Notes: generated by a model not told the origin, from the sequence alone. 64,000 nucleotides of DNA from Stomoxys calcitrans (GCF_963082655.1 NC_081552.1:123046458-123110457); one strand, 5' to 3'; shown: positions 11,599 to 22,039, counted from the stretch's first letter. Made by a program: numbers and translations.

Positions 11599-11703
11599 CT
11601 TTTTGTCACTGGATTCATTTGCCAAGTCAATGAAAATATCTAATTTTATCGGAAGAAAATAGCTGTTTTCAATGACTTAGCAAACGAATCGAGTGATAAA
11701 AAG
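11599..11703. repeat. Imperfect 105-bp palindrome
   Basis: Left arm CTTTTTGTCACTGGATTC and right arm GAATCGAGTGATAAAAAG are inverted copies extending over about 35 bases with about six mismatches. The HINE-A at 11704 begins exactly at the end of the right arm. It may be a tiny fold-back MITE used as a HINE target. Confidence 0.6.
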
Positions 11704-12777
11704 AAACAAGTAAGAGCATGCAAAGTTCGGCCGGGCGAATCTTATATACCCTCCACCATTGACCCCATTTGTCGAGTTCTATTCACGGTATCTCTTTTTA
11801 GACAAACATAGAATATTGAATAAGAAATTATAGTCCGATTCGGACCATTGTGTAATATTTCAGTTCATTCGGATAAGAATTGCGCCTTGTAGGGACTCAA
11901 GAAGCAAAATAGGGAGATAGGTTTATATGGGAGCTGTATCAAGCTATTGATCGATTCAGACCATATTAAACACGTATATTGAAGGTCATGAGAGAACACG
12001 TTGTACAAAATTTCAGCCAAATCGTATGAGAATTGTGCCCTCTAGAGGTTCAAGAAGTCAAGATTCCAGATGGGTTTATGTGGCAGCTATATCAGATTAT
12101 GAACTGATTTGCGCTATATACAGTTATTGGAAGTCATAACAAAGCACCTCACGCTCTACTGGCTCAAGAAGTAAAGATCCAAGATCGGTTTATATGCAAG
12201 CTATACCAGATTATGGACCAAATAAAACCATATTTAGCACAATTGTTGAAAGTGATACCAAAACACTACGTGCAAAATTTTAGTTAAATCGGACGAGAAT
12301 CGCGCCCTCTAGAGGCTTAAGAGTTCAAGACCCAAGATCGGTTTATATGGCAACTATATCAAAACATTGACCGATTTAAACCATACTTATCGTAGTTGTT
12401 GGAAGTACTACCAAAACACAACGTGTAAAATTTCAATAAAATCGGACGAGAATTTCGCACTCTAGAGGCTCAAGAAGTCAAGACCCAAGATCGGTTTATA
12501 TTGCAGGTATATCAAAACATGGACCGATATGGCCCATTTACAAAACCAACCGACCTACACTAATAAGAAGTATTTATGCAAAATTTCAAGTGGCTAGCTT
12601 TACTACTTCGGACGTTAGCGTGCTTTCGACAGTCAGACGGACATGGCTAGATCGACATAAAATGTCGCGACGATCAAGAATATATATACTTTATTGGGTC
12701 TCAGACGAATATTTCGAGTAGTTACAAACAGAATGACGAAATTAGTATACCCCCATCCTATGGTGGAGGGTATAAAA
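11704..12777 (-). repeat. HINE-A, complete
   Basis: Reverse orientation: begins AAACAAGTAAGAGCATG with a GGCCGGGCGAA stem and TATACCCTCCACCAT. It carries internal units and the reversed GTCCGTC block, and ends ATGGTGGAGGGTATAAAAA. Confidence 0.85.
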
Positions 12778-12779
12778 AT

Positions 12780-13882
12780 GAATTTGTTTTTGTTTGTTTG
12801 TTTGTGAGTTTGTAAATATGTTTGTTCCGTAAAGACTCTAAAACGGCCGAACCGATCATCTTGAAATTTTCACAGATTGTGGGGAGTGGTCTAGAAAAAA
12901 CAATAGGCTATATAATTTTTTCATGTCGGAAGGGGGACGGACTCTCCCCCTTACCTCCACTTGGCCGATCGCGACAATATGGGACTCAAATGAAAGGTAT
13001 TCAGGAGTAGACACGAATTTCATATTAAAAATTGGGCCCAAGAAATTGGGTGGCCTCCCCGATCCTAAATAGGTTTATTGGACGACAATAAAAATATGGG
13101 ACTCGAATGAAAATTATTCGGGAGTAGATTGCGAATATGGTCAGGTAGGAGGTATACGCTATATGATTTGTTGATATTACAAGTGGTCGGACCCTCTCCC
13201 GTTACCACAAAACATCACCCAAAATCAAAACTGGACCGATAGGAACAATGGGGTATCAATTGAAAGGTTTTGGAGAGTAGAATACGAATATATAATTAAA
13301 AATCGGGTTCAAGTATTAAAGGGGTCACTCAACGCCAAAAATGTCCTAACAAACATATTGGACGTTCATATCAATATAGACTCAAATGAAAGGCATTTGG
13401 GAGTAGGCTACCAATATGATATAAAAAATGCGGTCCGAGTAATTGGGATTCGCCTCACCCCCAAATGGGAATATTACTCAATCATAGCTAGATGAGACTT
13501 AAATGAAAAATATTTGGGAGCAAAATATGAATATGACATTAAACTTTGTGTCCAAGTATCAAGGTTATGCTTTACATCCTTAAATCGCCTCCAATATGTT
13601 ATTTGACCCATTAAAACAATGGGGGATCAAGTGATAGAAATTTTCGAGTGGAGTGCGTCATTCGCGCAACTCTCCTATAGACGCTCTCCACCAAACGGCT
13701 GTATACACCAATCATTATAATATGGGTTTCAAATTAAAGGTATGCGGTTGTAGATTGCGAATCTGAAATCTTTATTCTGCTCATATGAACAAAATAATTT
13801 TGGGGTATAGCGTCCTACATTAATTTGTGTCCCCAAATTAATTAAATCACACAGTATCCTATAAGGTCGTTATAAAAGATCG
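12780..13882. repeat. Repeat C segment, with a short zinc-knuckle gene remnant near 13657-13697
   Basis: Starts TTTGTTTGTTTGTGAG..GTTCCGTAAAGACTC, GGCCGAACCGATC, GAAATTTTCACAG, then at least five degenerate units (ATGGGACTCAAATGAAAGG, GGGAGTAGA). Near 13657 the sequence GTGCGTCATTC..CTATAGACGCTC resembles, with a gap, the zinc-knuckle remnant at 53113-53200, which also borders repeat C. Confidence 0.6.
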
Positions 13883-13894
13883 ACTGTTTAGGGA
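13883..13894. repeat. SINE target-site duplication, left
   Basis: ACTGTTTAGGGA, identical to 14207-14218. Confidence 0.9.
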
Positions 13895-14206
13895 GGCCAC
13901 CGGAGCGCAGAGGTTAACATGTCCGTTTATGACGCTGAAAGCCTGGGTTCGAATCCTGGCGAGACCATCAGAAAAAATTGTCAGCGGTGGTTTTCCCCTC
14001 CTAATGCTGGCAACATTTGTGAGGTACTATGCCATGTAAAACTTCTCTCCAAAGAGGTGTCGCACAGCGGCACGCCGTTCGGACTAGGCTATAAAAAGGA
14101 GGCCCCTTATCATTGATCTTAAACTTGAATAGGACTGCACTCATTGATATGTGAGAAGTTTCCCCCTGTTCCTTAGTGAAATGTTCATGGGCAAAATTTG
14201 CATTTT
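13895..14206 (+). mobile_element. tRNA-derived SINE, complete (312 bp)
   Basis: Polymerase III promoter boxes are visible: an A-box-like GAGCGCAGAGGTTAACATG at about 13904 and a canonical B box GGTTCGAATCC near 13950. A non-tRNA body follows, ending TTGCATTTT. The element is bracketed by a perfect 12-bp direct repeat, the signature of LINE-mediated insertion. It encodes no protein and needs a partner LINE; the partner cannot be told from here. Confidence 0.9.
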
Positions 14207-14218
14207 ACTGTTTAGGGA
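14207..14218. repeat. SINE target-site duplication, right
   Basis: ACTGTTTAGGGA, identical to 13883-13894. Confidence 0.9.
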
Positions 14219-14569
14219 TGAGGGGTAAGCTAGATATATATCTAGCAGACCACCTCACCCCTTGGGACACAAATAAATATAGGCCGCCATACCCCCAAAA
14301 TTATGACATTTAGCGTGATAGGAAGAGTTGCAAACCTTAACATTAAGGTTGCCACCAATTTTAGCTCATCAATAAAGGGCCTTCTTTTCCTAGATAAGTC
14401 CAAACGACGTGCTGCTGCGCAACACAAAAGTACCGGCAAATAAGTTCTTTACCACAGAAAATCGTTTTACAATATATGGCAATTTGATTTGATTTAAAAC
14501 GACTAAATGGTGGCTATTAAATAGGTAGTCATGTAGTTATTTAAAGACAACTACCACATCATGATCAAT
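14219..14569. other. Stretch without a recognisable gene
   Basis: Unassigned sequence between the SINE and repeat D. No domain or repeat recognised. Confidence 0.4.
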
Positions 14570-14755
14570 GTTATAGGCTTTAAGCCACTCCAAGCGAGTA
14601 GCACTTACATTTAAATTAGCGCCATTTACTGGCTGTTTTCTATTGGATTCAGTTGAAGCAGTTGGATTCAGTTGATCCAATTGAAAACAACCAGTAGATG
14701 ACGCTAATTTGGTGAAGCCAACATGAACAGAGAGGGGGCAGAGTGGTCAAAATTG
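14570..14755 (+). repeat. Repeat D copy 1
   Basis: CCACTCCAAGCGA, GCTGTTTTC, AGTTGATCCAATT, CTAATTTGG.GAAGCCAACAT and CAGAGTGGTCAAAATTG also occur, inverted and in the same order, at 28555-28725. Class unknown. Confidence 0.7.
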
Positions 14756-14901
14756 TACATACAGCATTTGTCTTTTTTTTTGACAACCTATCGGTCTTTG
14801 GAATAAAGAAAACTAGAATATAGGAATTTAGTTGCGGTTGTGTGTGGTATAATTTTTTAACTTTCCCTCCCCCTTACTCTAATTTTGAAAAACACCAGAT
14901 C
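14756..14901. repeat. Repeat C, left part split by the BEL element
   Basis: CTCCCCCTTACTCTAATTTTG and AACACCAGATC run straight on, past the BEL element, into AGATCT..GGGTTGGGCGATTTAAGCGAA. The uninterrupted equivalent (reverse strand) is near 34810-34880. Confidence 0.65.
14897..14901. repeat. BEL target-site duplication, left (AGATC)
   Basis: AGATC abuts the left LTR; the same five bases follow the right LTR at 24454-24458. Confidence 0.9.
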
Positions 14902-15355
14902 TGATTGTGTGGAATGGGAGCGTAGTCTCTGGAGTAAGAATTGAAATCTCGATGAGCCAAAGTCAGAACAAAGACAAAATTATGGAGAATTTTGTCTGCC
15001 TTGTTCCTCCAGTTGGGTTTATGATTGCAAACCCCAGGTGAAATAGAAAAGGAAAACAAAACACCGAATTAGGATTGTTGGAACAAAAAATGGATTTTTA
15101 TTTTGGGTGCTGATAGACGATCTTACCAGTGCCAAGGTTGGATTTGAACAAGAAGGAGCTTAAGTCAAGTCTATCGGAAGTTGTATCTTCGACATGATTG
15201 GTAATTTCGTTAAATCGATATGCTATCTGCAATGATAGCATGAGTAGGGAAAGAAAGTAATTGGGGATTTCTTTAGAAAGTATAGGGATCGCGAATTGAG
15301 GTTGAGATCTGCGGGATTCTAGTTCGGCGTTAATAATTGTGTTTCAGCGTAAACA
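14902..15355 (-). repeat. BEL-1 3' LTR
   Basis: 454 bp, TGTTTACG...ACAATCA on the minus strand (TG...CA ends). It differs from the other LTR at one position only (G at 15072 versus T at 24170). It contains a hairpin ATGCTATC/GATAGCAT at 15220-15241. Near-identity means the copy inserted recently. Confidence 0.95.
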
Positions 15356-15370
15356 TTGCCGCCCGCCTTG
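15356..15370 (-). other. Candidate polypurine tract of BEL-1
   Basis: On the minus strand CAAGGCGGGCGGCAA lies directly before the 3' LTR, the expected place for the plus-strand primer. It is purine-rich but has cytosine interruptions, so the exact primer is uncertain. Confidence 0.45.
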
Positions 15371-15741
15371 CAGTACGGCTGCAATAAATGCATTCCAATC
15401 ATATCGACTATACAAGATCCAAATATAATTTAAATGTCTGAATGGTGTGTATGATTAGGATAAAGAAATGTAATTTAAATCAAGTTATTTCAAAATTTTA
15501 ATACATATTATCAATTCATTCATATATTCCAATTATGTTTGAAATTAATTCAGCAGAAAATAAAAAATCAATTATGCCATTAAAAGGATAGACAAATTAG
15601 CTATACATATAAGTAAAAAATTCTTAAAATCGAATGAGGGTCTGTAGCTAGTTTACATATAATTCTTTGCAATTCAGTTGCTAGTGCGAAAATGGTTTCA
15701 ATTATTTTGTTGGAAATCTGATTGCGCTCTAAATTATTGAG
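15371..15741 (-). other. BEL-1 3' noncoding region
   Basis: AT-rich sequence between the stop of the post-pol ORF and the polypurine tract; no gene seen. Confidence 0.6.
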
Positions 15742-16611
15742 TTACTTCGAACAAAGCCCATAAAGGGACCACCCAAATATAGTGTTTTGAGCAGTGGGAA
15801 GCCCATATTTGTTCAGGATCCCTTCCCGGATTACCCGAGCGTAAATATCGATGCCCAGAATTATGTCAACGGAACGCGACTTAAAGAATTCTGTGTCCGC
15901 TAACAGGATGTTGCGAAAGTTTTTTCGGAAAGACGCTGGAATTGATTCGCTAGGAGTAAGCATGGATATGCGATTTTTTACTTTAAGGATTGTTTGTAAT
16001 TGGACGTTGTGATCGTGGATAGAGATCATAGTAAGTGGACAAATGGTTTCGTCTTCTAGTGCCAAAGTGGCCAAATGTAATTTTTCCACAATGCGGGAGG
16101 TTATGCAACTTGAGCGAGAGCCGGAGTCAAGAAGGCACCTAACAACGTTATCTTCGGATTGGCAGCAAATCTTAACCAGGATTGTAGGCAGCAACGTTAT
16201 AGCGTTTTGCTTTAGAAGAGCAGAGAGCGAAGTGTGATCTAAGTTGGAGTATGATCTCATCGGAGGTGTAGAAAGCTCTTCCTTCTTTGCGGTTTCAACT
16301 GTTTTAGAACGGTCCCCCGATTGCCTGGGAGGTGAGCTGCTAGTTTGACATCTGGGATGGGAATGAAGAAGGGTATGGTGTTTCTGGTGACATATTTTAC
16401 ATCCTGTTTTTGTGAAACATGAACCTTCGGAATGGTTGTGAGCTAAACAATTGACGCAGTATCCGTAGGTTTTCACAATACTTTCCCTTTGGGTTATGTT
16501 CATATCCAAAAAACGGCTGCATTTTCTTAGTGCATGTGGGTGTCGACATATTCTACAAACATAAGGCAAATCTCCCTTCGATTTCCTAGGATCGTTTTTG
16601 TTGTGGCGCAT
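15742..16611 (-). CDS. BEL-1 post-pol ORF: zinc-knuckle plus retropepsin-like protein
   Basis: 289 codons, uninterrupted, lying 79 bp after the pol stop and inside the element. Residues 19-31 form a CX2CX3HX4C knuckle. C52, C55, H60 and C65 form a second (CX2CX4HX4C). C71-X2-C74 followed by HHTLLH at 78-83 forms a third cluster. A Ser/Pro/Lys linker follows, then a retropepsin/DUF1758-like domain with LLDSGS at about 160-165 and ILGIDIYARV and IFGWSLYG near the end. This repeats the NC-protease order of the element's own gag-pol protein but with clearly different sequence. The upstream in-frame stop supports the start at 16611. It would need a spliced or subgenomic message. It could bind nucleic acid and/or process Gag, or be a captured gene; the function is unproven. 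Confidence 0.8.
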   Translation of the reverse strand: MRHNKNDPRKSKGDLPYVCRICRHPHALRKCSRFLDMNITQRESIVKTYGYCVNCLAHNHSEGSCFTKTGCKICHQKHHTLLHSHPRCQTSSSPPRQSGDRSKTVETAKKEELSTPPMRSYSNLDHTSLSALLKQNAITLLPTILVKICCQSEDNVVRCLLDSGSRSSCITSRIVEKLHLATLALEDETICPLTMISIHDHNVQLQTILKVKNRISMLTPSESIPASFRKNFRNILLADTEFFKSRSVDIILGIDIYARVIREGILNKYGLPTAQNTIFGWSLYGLCSK

Positions 16612-16690
16612 AGTTAACTAGTAAATACAAGAAACAGGACAATTTTTCAGATCTATGTACGAATTCCGGTTATATGTGGAGCAGAGTGGT

Positions 16691-19600
16691 TCATGCTGTT
16701 TCGTTTGGCAAAATTACTAATTTGGTTATTGGTCTAGTAATGGTTCCTTTGGCAGTCATAACGTCAGCGACTCGAATTCTGCCATCACTGCCTGAATACA
16801 CCTTTGAAACACGGCCAAGTCGCCAGGAATTGGGTGTGAGATTTTCGTCTCGGATTACTACCAACATATCTTGTTTCAAGTTCTCCGTAGCTCGTTGCCA
16901 CTTATGGCGTTTATGAAGTTCCTTGAGATACTCATCTTTCCAGCGAATACAGAAATGCTGATGGATTGCCTTGAGTCGTTGCCAACGATTAACAATGGAT
17001 ATGGGAGTCTCTCGAATGTCTGGATCGATGGGAGCTAGAATTGGCGAACCGATGAGAAAGTGCCCAGGAGTAAGGGCATCGAGGTCGGATGGATTTTGGG
17101 ACATGGGAGAAATTGGACGGGAGTTCAAACAGGATTCGATTCTGGATAATAATGTTTGCAACTCTTCGAAAGTGTACTTGGAGTTACCTGCAACTTTGCG
17201 GAAGTGGAGCTTGAAACTCTTTACACCCGCTTCCCAGAGGCCTCCCATATGAGGTGCCCCAGGTGGGATGAAGTGCCAGGATATATTTTGGTGTGAATAA
17301 TTGGAAAGGATCGCTTGGTGCGAAGTTTGAATAAAATCTTTGGCGAGGGTTCTGGAAGCGCCTACAAAAGTTGTCCCATTGTCCGAATGGATATGCAATG
17401 GGCAACCTCGGCGAGAAATGAATCTACTAAATGCCGCTAAAAAAGTGGAAGTGGAAAGATCGGATGTGGCTTCGAGGTGTATTGCCTTCGTAGAAAAGCA
17501 CACGAATACACACACGTAGCCTTTCGTAATCAAACAAGCCCGTCCAGTGTAATTTTTTACATCAAATGGTCCCGCGAAGTCCAAACCAGTGTGGAAGAAT
17601 GGGCGAGAAATCTCAACTCTCTCTGGGGGTAGTGCCGCCATTAGTTGGACCTGACATTTGTGCTTGTATAAAATACATGGCTTGCATTTGTTTATAGTGG
17701 CTTTTATTAGAGTTTTTACCTTCGGAATCCAGAATTTCATTCGAAGCAGCCTGAGAACTAATTGATTTCCTCCATGCAAGGATATTACGTGGATGAATCG
17801 AACCAATAACCGGGAAAGCGGACAATTATATGGCAATATAATGGGATGCTTCTCATTGTACGTCAACGTTGACGAAGATGCTAGCCTACCACAACTACGG
17901 ATAATCCCATCTGAATCGCAGAATGGATTAAGACTTAATATTGTACTGGATTTTGATATTATCTTTTTAGAAGATAATGAAGAGTATTCGTTCGGATAAT
18001 AAGCCTTTTGACACAACAATATTAACAGGTTCTCAGTTCGAACGAATTCCGAAGACGAAATAGTTCTAGAATATGTCTGACCATTTGACCGAAATTTAGA
18101 ATGTGTCCTGAAGTAGAAGCGATAAACGTATGCCATGACACGAATGGCCCTCGGGAAGGATGAAAACCGATCAAGAACGTCCTCAAAGTTTTCGAAATAA
18201 TTAAAATTGACTTTGATACTTTTCTGCTCTATTTCTACGATGTCAGTGGGAAGACGGTTCGGTCTAGGCCAGTCAACAGAATCATATTTTAACCAAGATG
18301 GTCCTCTCCACCATAGATCATTGTCAACAATCTCTTGTGGACATATTCCGCGGCTAGCCATGTCGGCAGGATTGGACTCTGATGGAACATGGGCCCATTT
18401 GGATGGATGAATAACTTCGCTAATCTTTGACACTCTATTTGCGACAAATGTGGTCCAATAGCATGGAGGTTTAGCTAACCAAGAAAGCACAATGGTGGAA
18501 TCGGTCCAACAGTGCACAGTGTAGGCAGGCACATTCATCTGAGGAATAATGTTATCTATCATTTCGGCTAACAGAGCAGCGCCACATAATTCTAAACGTG
18601 GAATGGAGAGCGTTTTTATGGGCGCCACTCTGGTTTTGGATGATATAAGAGTTGTGAGAATGGAGTTGGATGCCTTCACACGAATATATAAGGCGGCCGC
18701 GTATGCCTTTTCGGACGCATCACAGAACCCATGGAACTGCACCTCACAATCCGGAGAATAGTGGATCCAACGAGGAATCCTAACGGAATTTACAATTGGA
18801 TAGTTCGTCTGAAAAGATCTCCATTGAGATAATGTCTGTGGAGAAATATCATCATCCCAATCCATTTTCTCCATCCAGATGCTTTGCATTATTATTTTTG
18901 CAACAACAATGCAAGGAGAAAGCCACCCGGCAGGATCAAATAGCTTTGAAATCTCGGAGAGCACCTTTCTTTTGGAAAAGGTCGTGGACTCAGAGAATGG
19001 TTGTATAGAGAAGAAAAAACAATCAGACATTGCATTCCAGCGAATGCCCAAAGCCTTTGCAGTACTGCTATCATCAAATTTAAGGAAGTCCTCACGAAGT
19101 AGATCTTCTTGGGGTATGTCGGACAGAATTTCCCTACAATTCGCGGTCCATTTTCTCATGGTAAATCCAGCAGATTTGAGAGCCTTAACTAGCTGACCCT
19201 TCGCCTCCTTGGCATCAGAAACTGTGTGGGCCCCCACCAATGCATCATCCACATACATATAATTACGCAGAATATCACTCGCCAAAGGATATTGCGTTCT
19301 TACATCTTCCGCTAATTGACAAAGTGTGCGAATAGCCAAATATGGCGCACAGTTCACCCCAAAAGTGACGGTCTTCAATTCATAATCTTGGATTGGACAA
19401 TTAGGACTTCTCCGGAAAAGGATTCGTTGAAATGGAGTATGTTTCTCATCCACCAGAATTTGACGATACATTTTTGTTATATCGCCATTGAAAACGAATT
19501 GAAAAAACCTCCATTTCAAAATAAGGATCGTAAGATCATTTTGTAAGACCGGCCCGATGTGCAACACGTCGTTAAGACTGGTCCCATTGGACGTAGATGA

Positions 19601-22039
19601 CGAAGCATTAAACACAACTCTGACTTTAGTAGTTGTGCTTTCGGGTTTTATAACTGCGTGGTGTGGCAGATAATAGCAATGGCTGAAATCTGTAGGATTA
19701 GAAGAAGAAACCACACGCATGTGCCCCAGACTGATATACTCCTCGAGGACATCATCATATTCTCGCTTAAAATCGGGGGTTCGTAAAAGTCGTGATTCAT
19801 TTTTAAGAAATTGAGCCATTGAGCTTCTCCTAGACTCGCCCAAATTAATCTCCCCAGGAAATTCTCGCCGGAATGGAAGGGACACTATATATCTCCCAGT
19901 AGAATCTCGCGTGGTAGAGCGGGTAAATAAGTCCTCACACAATTGATCAGCAGGGGACATAAATCGTCTCCGTGGAGGCTCTTCCACCTCCCAGAAGCGT
20001 GAAATCTGTTTCTCTAATGAGATTTCACAAAAATTCGAAACAATTGTGGTAAATGAGCTAGTGGTTTGGATAGGTATGGGGCCCGTAAGGATCCAGCCAA
20101 ATACTGTTTCCTGGGCTAGTAGCGATCCACAAATTGGATTTTGTATACCGGAAAGCATGACAAACGGAATTATGTCTGCGCCTATAAGAACATCTATTTG
20201 GGAGCTCTGAAAGAAGTTTGGATCGGCCAGAGGAATATTAGGAAGCTCTGAAAGAAGAGCAGGATCAATAGTCCTTGATGGAAGGCTGCCAGATAAATGA
20301 GGTACCACCAAGGCAGATGTTGAAATGTCTATGCTACTATCCGAGCAAGACCCCAGTGAAAAGGTGCATTCTTTCCGAACCGATGCAGAAACGGATTGGT
20401 TCAAGCCCGAAATCGTGGCTGAAGTCCGCTTAAATGGGAGTTTCATAACGTTAAACAGTCTCTCCGATATAAAGGTACCTTCGGACCCTGAATCCACCAA
20501 AGCCCTTGCTCTATAAGTCAGCCCATTGTGACTTACTTTTACAAGAGCTGTACCCAAAAGGACACCCTTTGAATTCGTTGCGAAATAAGTCTGAACTACA
20601 CCACCCTGAGACGAACTAGTGGACTGTATAGGGTTAGCATGAAATGGTGCAGAGTTTGGATCGAGGCTAGAAGTAGAAGGTGATGGTGCCGATGGAGATG
20701 ATGGACTGTTCGAATCGTCTTTATGGAGGAGGGTGTTGTGTTTTTTGTTACACTTATAGCAAGAAAACTTGCTAGAACAATTCTTGACAGTATGAACTTT
20801 CGAAAAGCAGTTAATACAAAGACTGTTTTTCTTGATCTCGGAGAATCTTTGTGCCTGCGTCATCTTCAGGAATTTCGGACATTTCCGGATTATATGGTTC
20901 TCCTTAGGACACAAGTGACAAACGGGTTCAGTCACTTTGTTTTGAAAGGCACGAATGTTGTTGGATGGGAATTTCGGATTGGACTTTTGACATGTCTTCG
21001 AACCCGGCTTGGAACTAGAGCTAGGAGTATCAACAGGTTTCCTAATCTCAGATACGGATTCCAGAGTCCTATGCCTGTTGGTCAGAAAGCTGTCCAACTT
21101 TGACCACTTAGGAATACATGATTTGTCAGACAATGTCTGTTCCCACAATGTCAGGGTCACATTTGGAAGGCAGTTGGAACAAACGAATACAAAGATGGGG
21201 TCCCAGCTATCCACATCAACCTCGTACAGTTTCAGCAAAGAGATACATGAGTTAATATCTCGTTGAAGAATCTTAATGTTCGAAGCAGATTCGTTGGTAA
21301 TTGCGGAAAGTCCAAAAAGCTTCTTCAGCTGAATGTTAATGAGTACCCTTTTGTTCTCATATCTTGAACAAAGACTGGCCCAAGCTACCTGAAAATTTTC
21401 GCCAGTAAGGGGAAGTCTCCTGACAATATCGTTTGCCTCACCCTTGGTCTTCTGGTGCAGGTGGAAAAGCTTCTCCACTGAACTGAGTCTCGTATTTCGT
21501 ATACAGACTGCCTCAAACATATCCCTAAATGTGGGCCAGGCTGAATAGTCGCCCTCAAAGAATGGAATCTCGCATGGCGGTAGCTTGAAACCAAAACTAG
21601 CTTGTCCGGACTTCGGAACAGTCGCGGAAGCAGAGAGCTCCTGGATAAGCTCGCGAATCCTAGTATTACATCGGCAATATGTAACATATGCACTCGAATA
21701 TTTGTGCGTAACTGTGGTAATCTCCACCCGTTCTTCCGCTCCGTCATCTCCCGAGAGCTCACCCTCAATATCGGCCAGGCATCTCTCATATGACTCCTTT
21801 AACTTTCCCCAGATCGAGGCCAACTCCTCCTGGTGGACCTCAAGAGAGAAAACCGAGGACATAGGAAAATCCTTATCGTTCAAACTGGCCTCGAACACGA
21901 CCAAATGATCGGATTGGCGGATGAACTTTTCTAGGGACATAGTGAGATCGTTCAGTCTCGAGAAAGAAACCAAAAGTGTAACGAGTGAAAGGACGGAAGG
22001 ATCGAAAGAATGAAATCGGAATATTGTCACTGATAGCAA
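16691..22039 (-). CDS. BEL-1 Gag-Pol polyprotein, intact
   Basis: One open frame of 1782 codons encodes a complete BEL/Pao polyprotein. Order by residue: DUF1759 Gag-like domain (about 150-330, with EIPFFEGDYSAWPTFRDMF); three Cys/His knuckles (about 371-440, CHLCPKENH, CINC, CYKC, HNTLLH); aspartic protease with VDSGSEGTF at about 514; RT with YVDD at about 926-929 (19243-19254); RNase H with GFCDASEKAYAAALYI at about 1103; integrase with an HHCC zinc region (about 1430-1475) and D, D, E in LDFAGPFD (about 1485), HSDNGTTF (about 1551) and GLWEAGVKS (about 1600); DUF5641-type C-terminus with WRLGRV. The first ATG is at 22039; M34 (21940, MSLEKF) is a plausible alternative because the first 33 residues are hydrophobic and atypical. 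No frameshift separates gag and pol. All catalytic motifs are present, so the copy may be active. Confidence 0.95.
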   Translation of the reverse strand: MLSVTIFRFHSFDPSVLSLVTLLVSFSRLNDLTMSLEKFIRQSDHLVVFEASLNDKDFPMSSVFSLEVHQEELASIWGKLKESYERCLADIEGELSGDDGAEERVEITTVTHKYSSAYVTYCRCNTRIRELIQELSASATVPKSGQASFGFKLPPCEIPFFEGDYSAWPTFRDMFEAVCIRNTRLSSVEKLFHLHQKTKGEANDIVRRLPLTGENFQVAWASLCSRYENKRVLINIQLKKLFGLSAITNESASNIKILQRDINSCISLLKLYEVDVDSWDPIFVFVCSNCLPNVTLTLWEQTLSDKSCIPKWSKLDSFLTNRHRTLESVSEIRKPVDTPSSSSKPGSKTCQKSNPKFPSNNIRAFQNKVTEPVCHLCPKENHIIRKCPKFLKMTQAQRFSEIKKNSLCINCFSKVHTVKNCSSKFSCYKCNKKHNTLLHKDDSNSPSSPSAPSPSTSSLDPNSAPFHANPIQSTSSSQGGVVQTYFATNSKGVLLGTALVKVSHNGLTYRARALVDSGSEGTFISERLFNVMKLPFKRTSATISGLNQSVSASVRKECTFSLGSCSDSSIDISTSALVVPHLSGSLPSRTIDPALLSELPNIPLADPNFFQSSQIDVLIGADIIPFVMLSGIQNPICGSLLAQETVFGWILTGPIPIQTTSSFTTIVSNFCEISLEKQISRFWEVEEPPRRRFMSPADQLCEDLFTRSTTRDSTGRYIVSLPFRREFPGEINLGESRRSSMAQFLKNESRLLRTPDFKREYDDVLEEYISLGHMRVVSSSNPTDFSHCYYLPHHAVIKPESTTTKVRVVFNASSSTSNGTSLNDVLHIGPVLQNDLTILILKWRFFQFVFNGDITKMYRQILVDEKHTPFQRILFRRSPNCPIQDYELKTVTFGVNCAPYLAIRTLCQLAEDVRTQYPLASDILRNYMYVDDALVGAHTVSDAKEAKGQLVKALKSAGFTMRKWTANCREILSDIPQEDLLREDFLKFDDSSTAKALGIRWNAMSDCFFFSIQPFSESTTFSKRKVLSEISKLFDPAGWLSPCIVVAKIIMQSIWMEKMDWDDDISPQTLSQWRSFQTNYPIVNSVRIPRWIHYSPDCEVQFHGFCDASEKAYAAALYIRVKASNSILTTLISSKTRVAPIKTLSIPRLELCGAALLAEMIDNIIPQMNVPAYTVHCWTDSTIVLSWLAKPPCYWTTFVANRVSKISEVIHPSKWAHVPSESNPADMASRGICPQEIVDNDLWWRGPSWLKYDSVDWPRPNRLPTDIVEIEQKSIKVNFNYFENFEDVLDRFSSFPRAIRVMAYVYRFYFRTHSKFRSNGQTYSRTISSSEFVRTENLLILLCQKAYYPNEYSSLSSKKIISKSSTILSLNPFCDSDGIIRSCGRLASSSTLTYNEKHPIILPYNCPLSRLLVRFIHVISLHGGNQLVLRLLRMKFWIPKVKTLIKATINKCKPCILYKHKCQVQLMAALPPERVEISRPFFHTGLDFAGPFDVKNYTGRACLITKGYVCVFVCFSTKAIHLEATSDLSTSTFLAAFSRFISRRGCPLHIHSDNGTTFVGASRTLAKDFIQTSHQAILSNYSHQNISWHFIPPGAPHMGGLWEAGVKSFKLHFRKVAGNSKYTFEELQTLLSRIESCLNSRPISPMSQNPSDLDALTPGHFLIGSPILAPIDPDIRETPISIVNRWQRLKAIHQHFCIRWKDEYLKELHKRHKWQRATENLKQDMLVVIRDENLTPNSWRLGRVSKVYSGSDGRIRVADVMTAKGTITRPITKLVILPNETA

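Noticed and set aside
18879..19196. Plus-strand frames of about 100 codons within 16.7-22 kb
   Set aside because: They are antisense shadows of the BEL-1 polyprotein.
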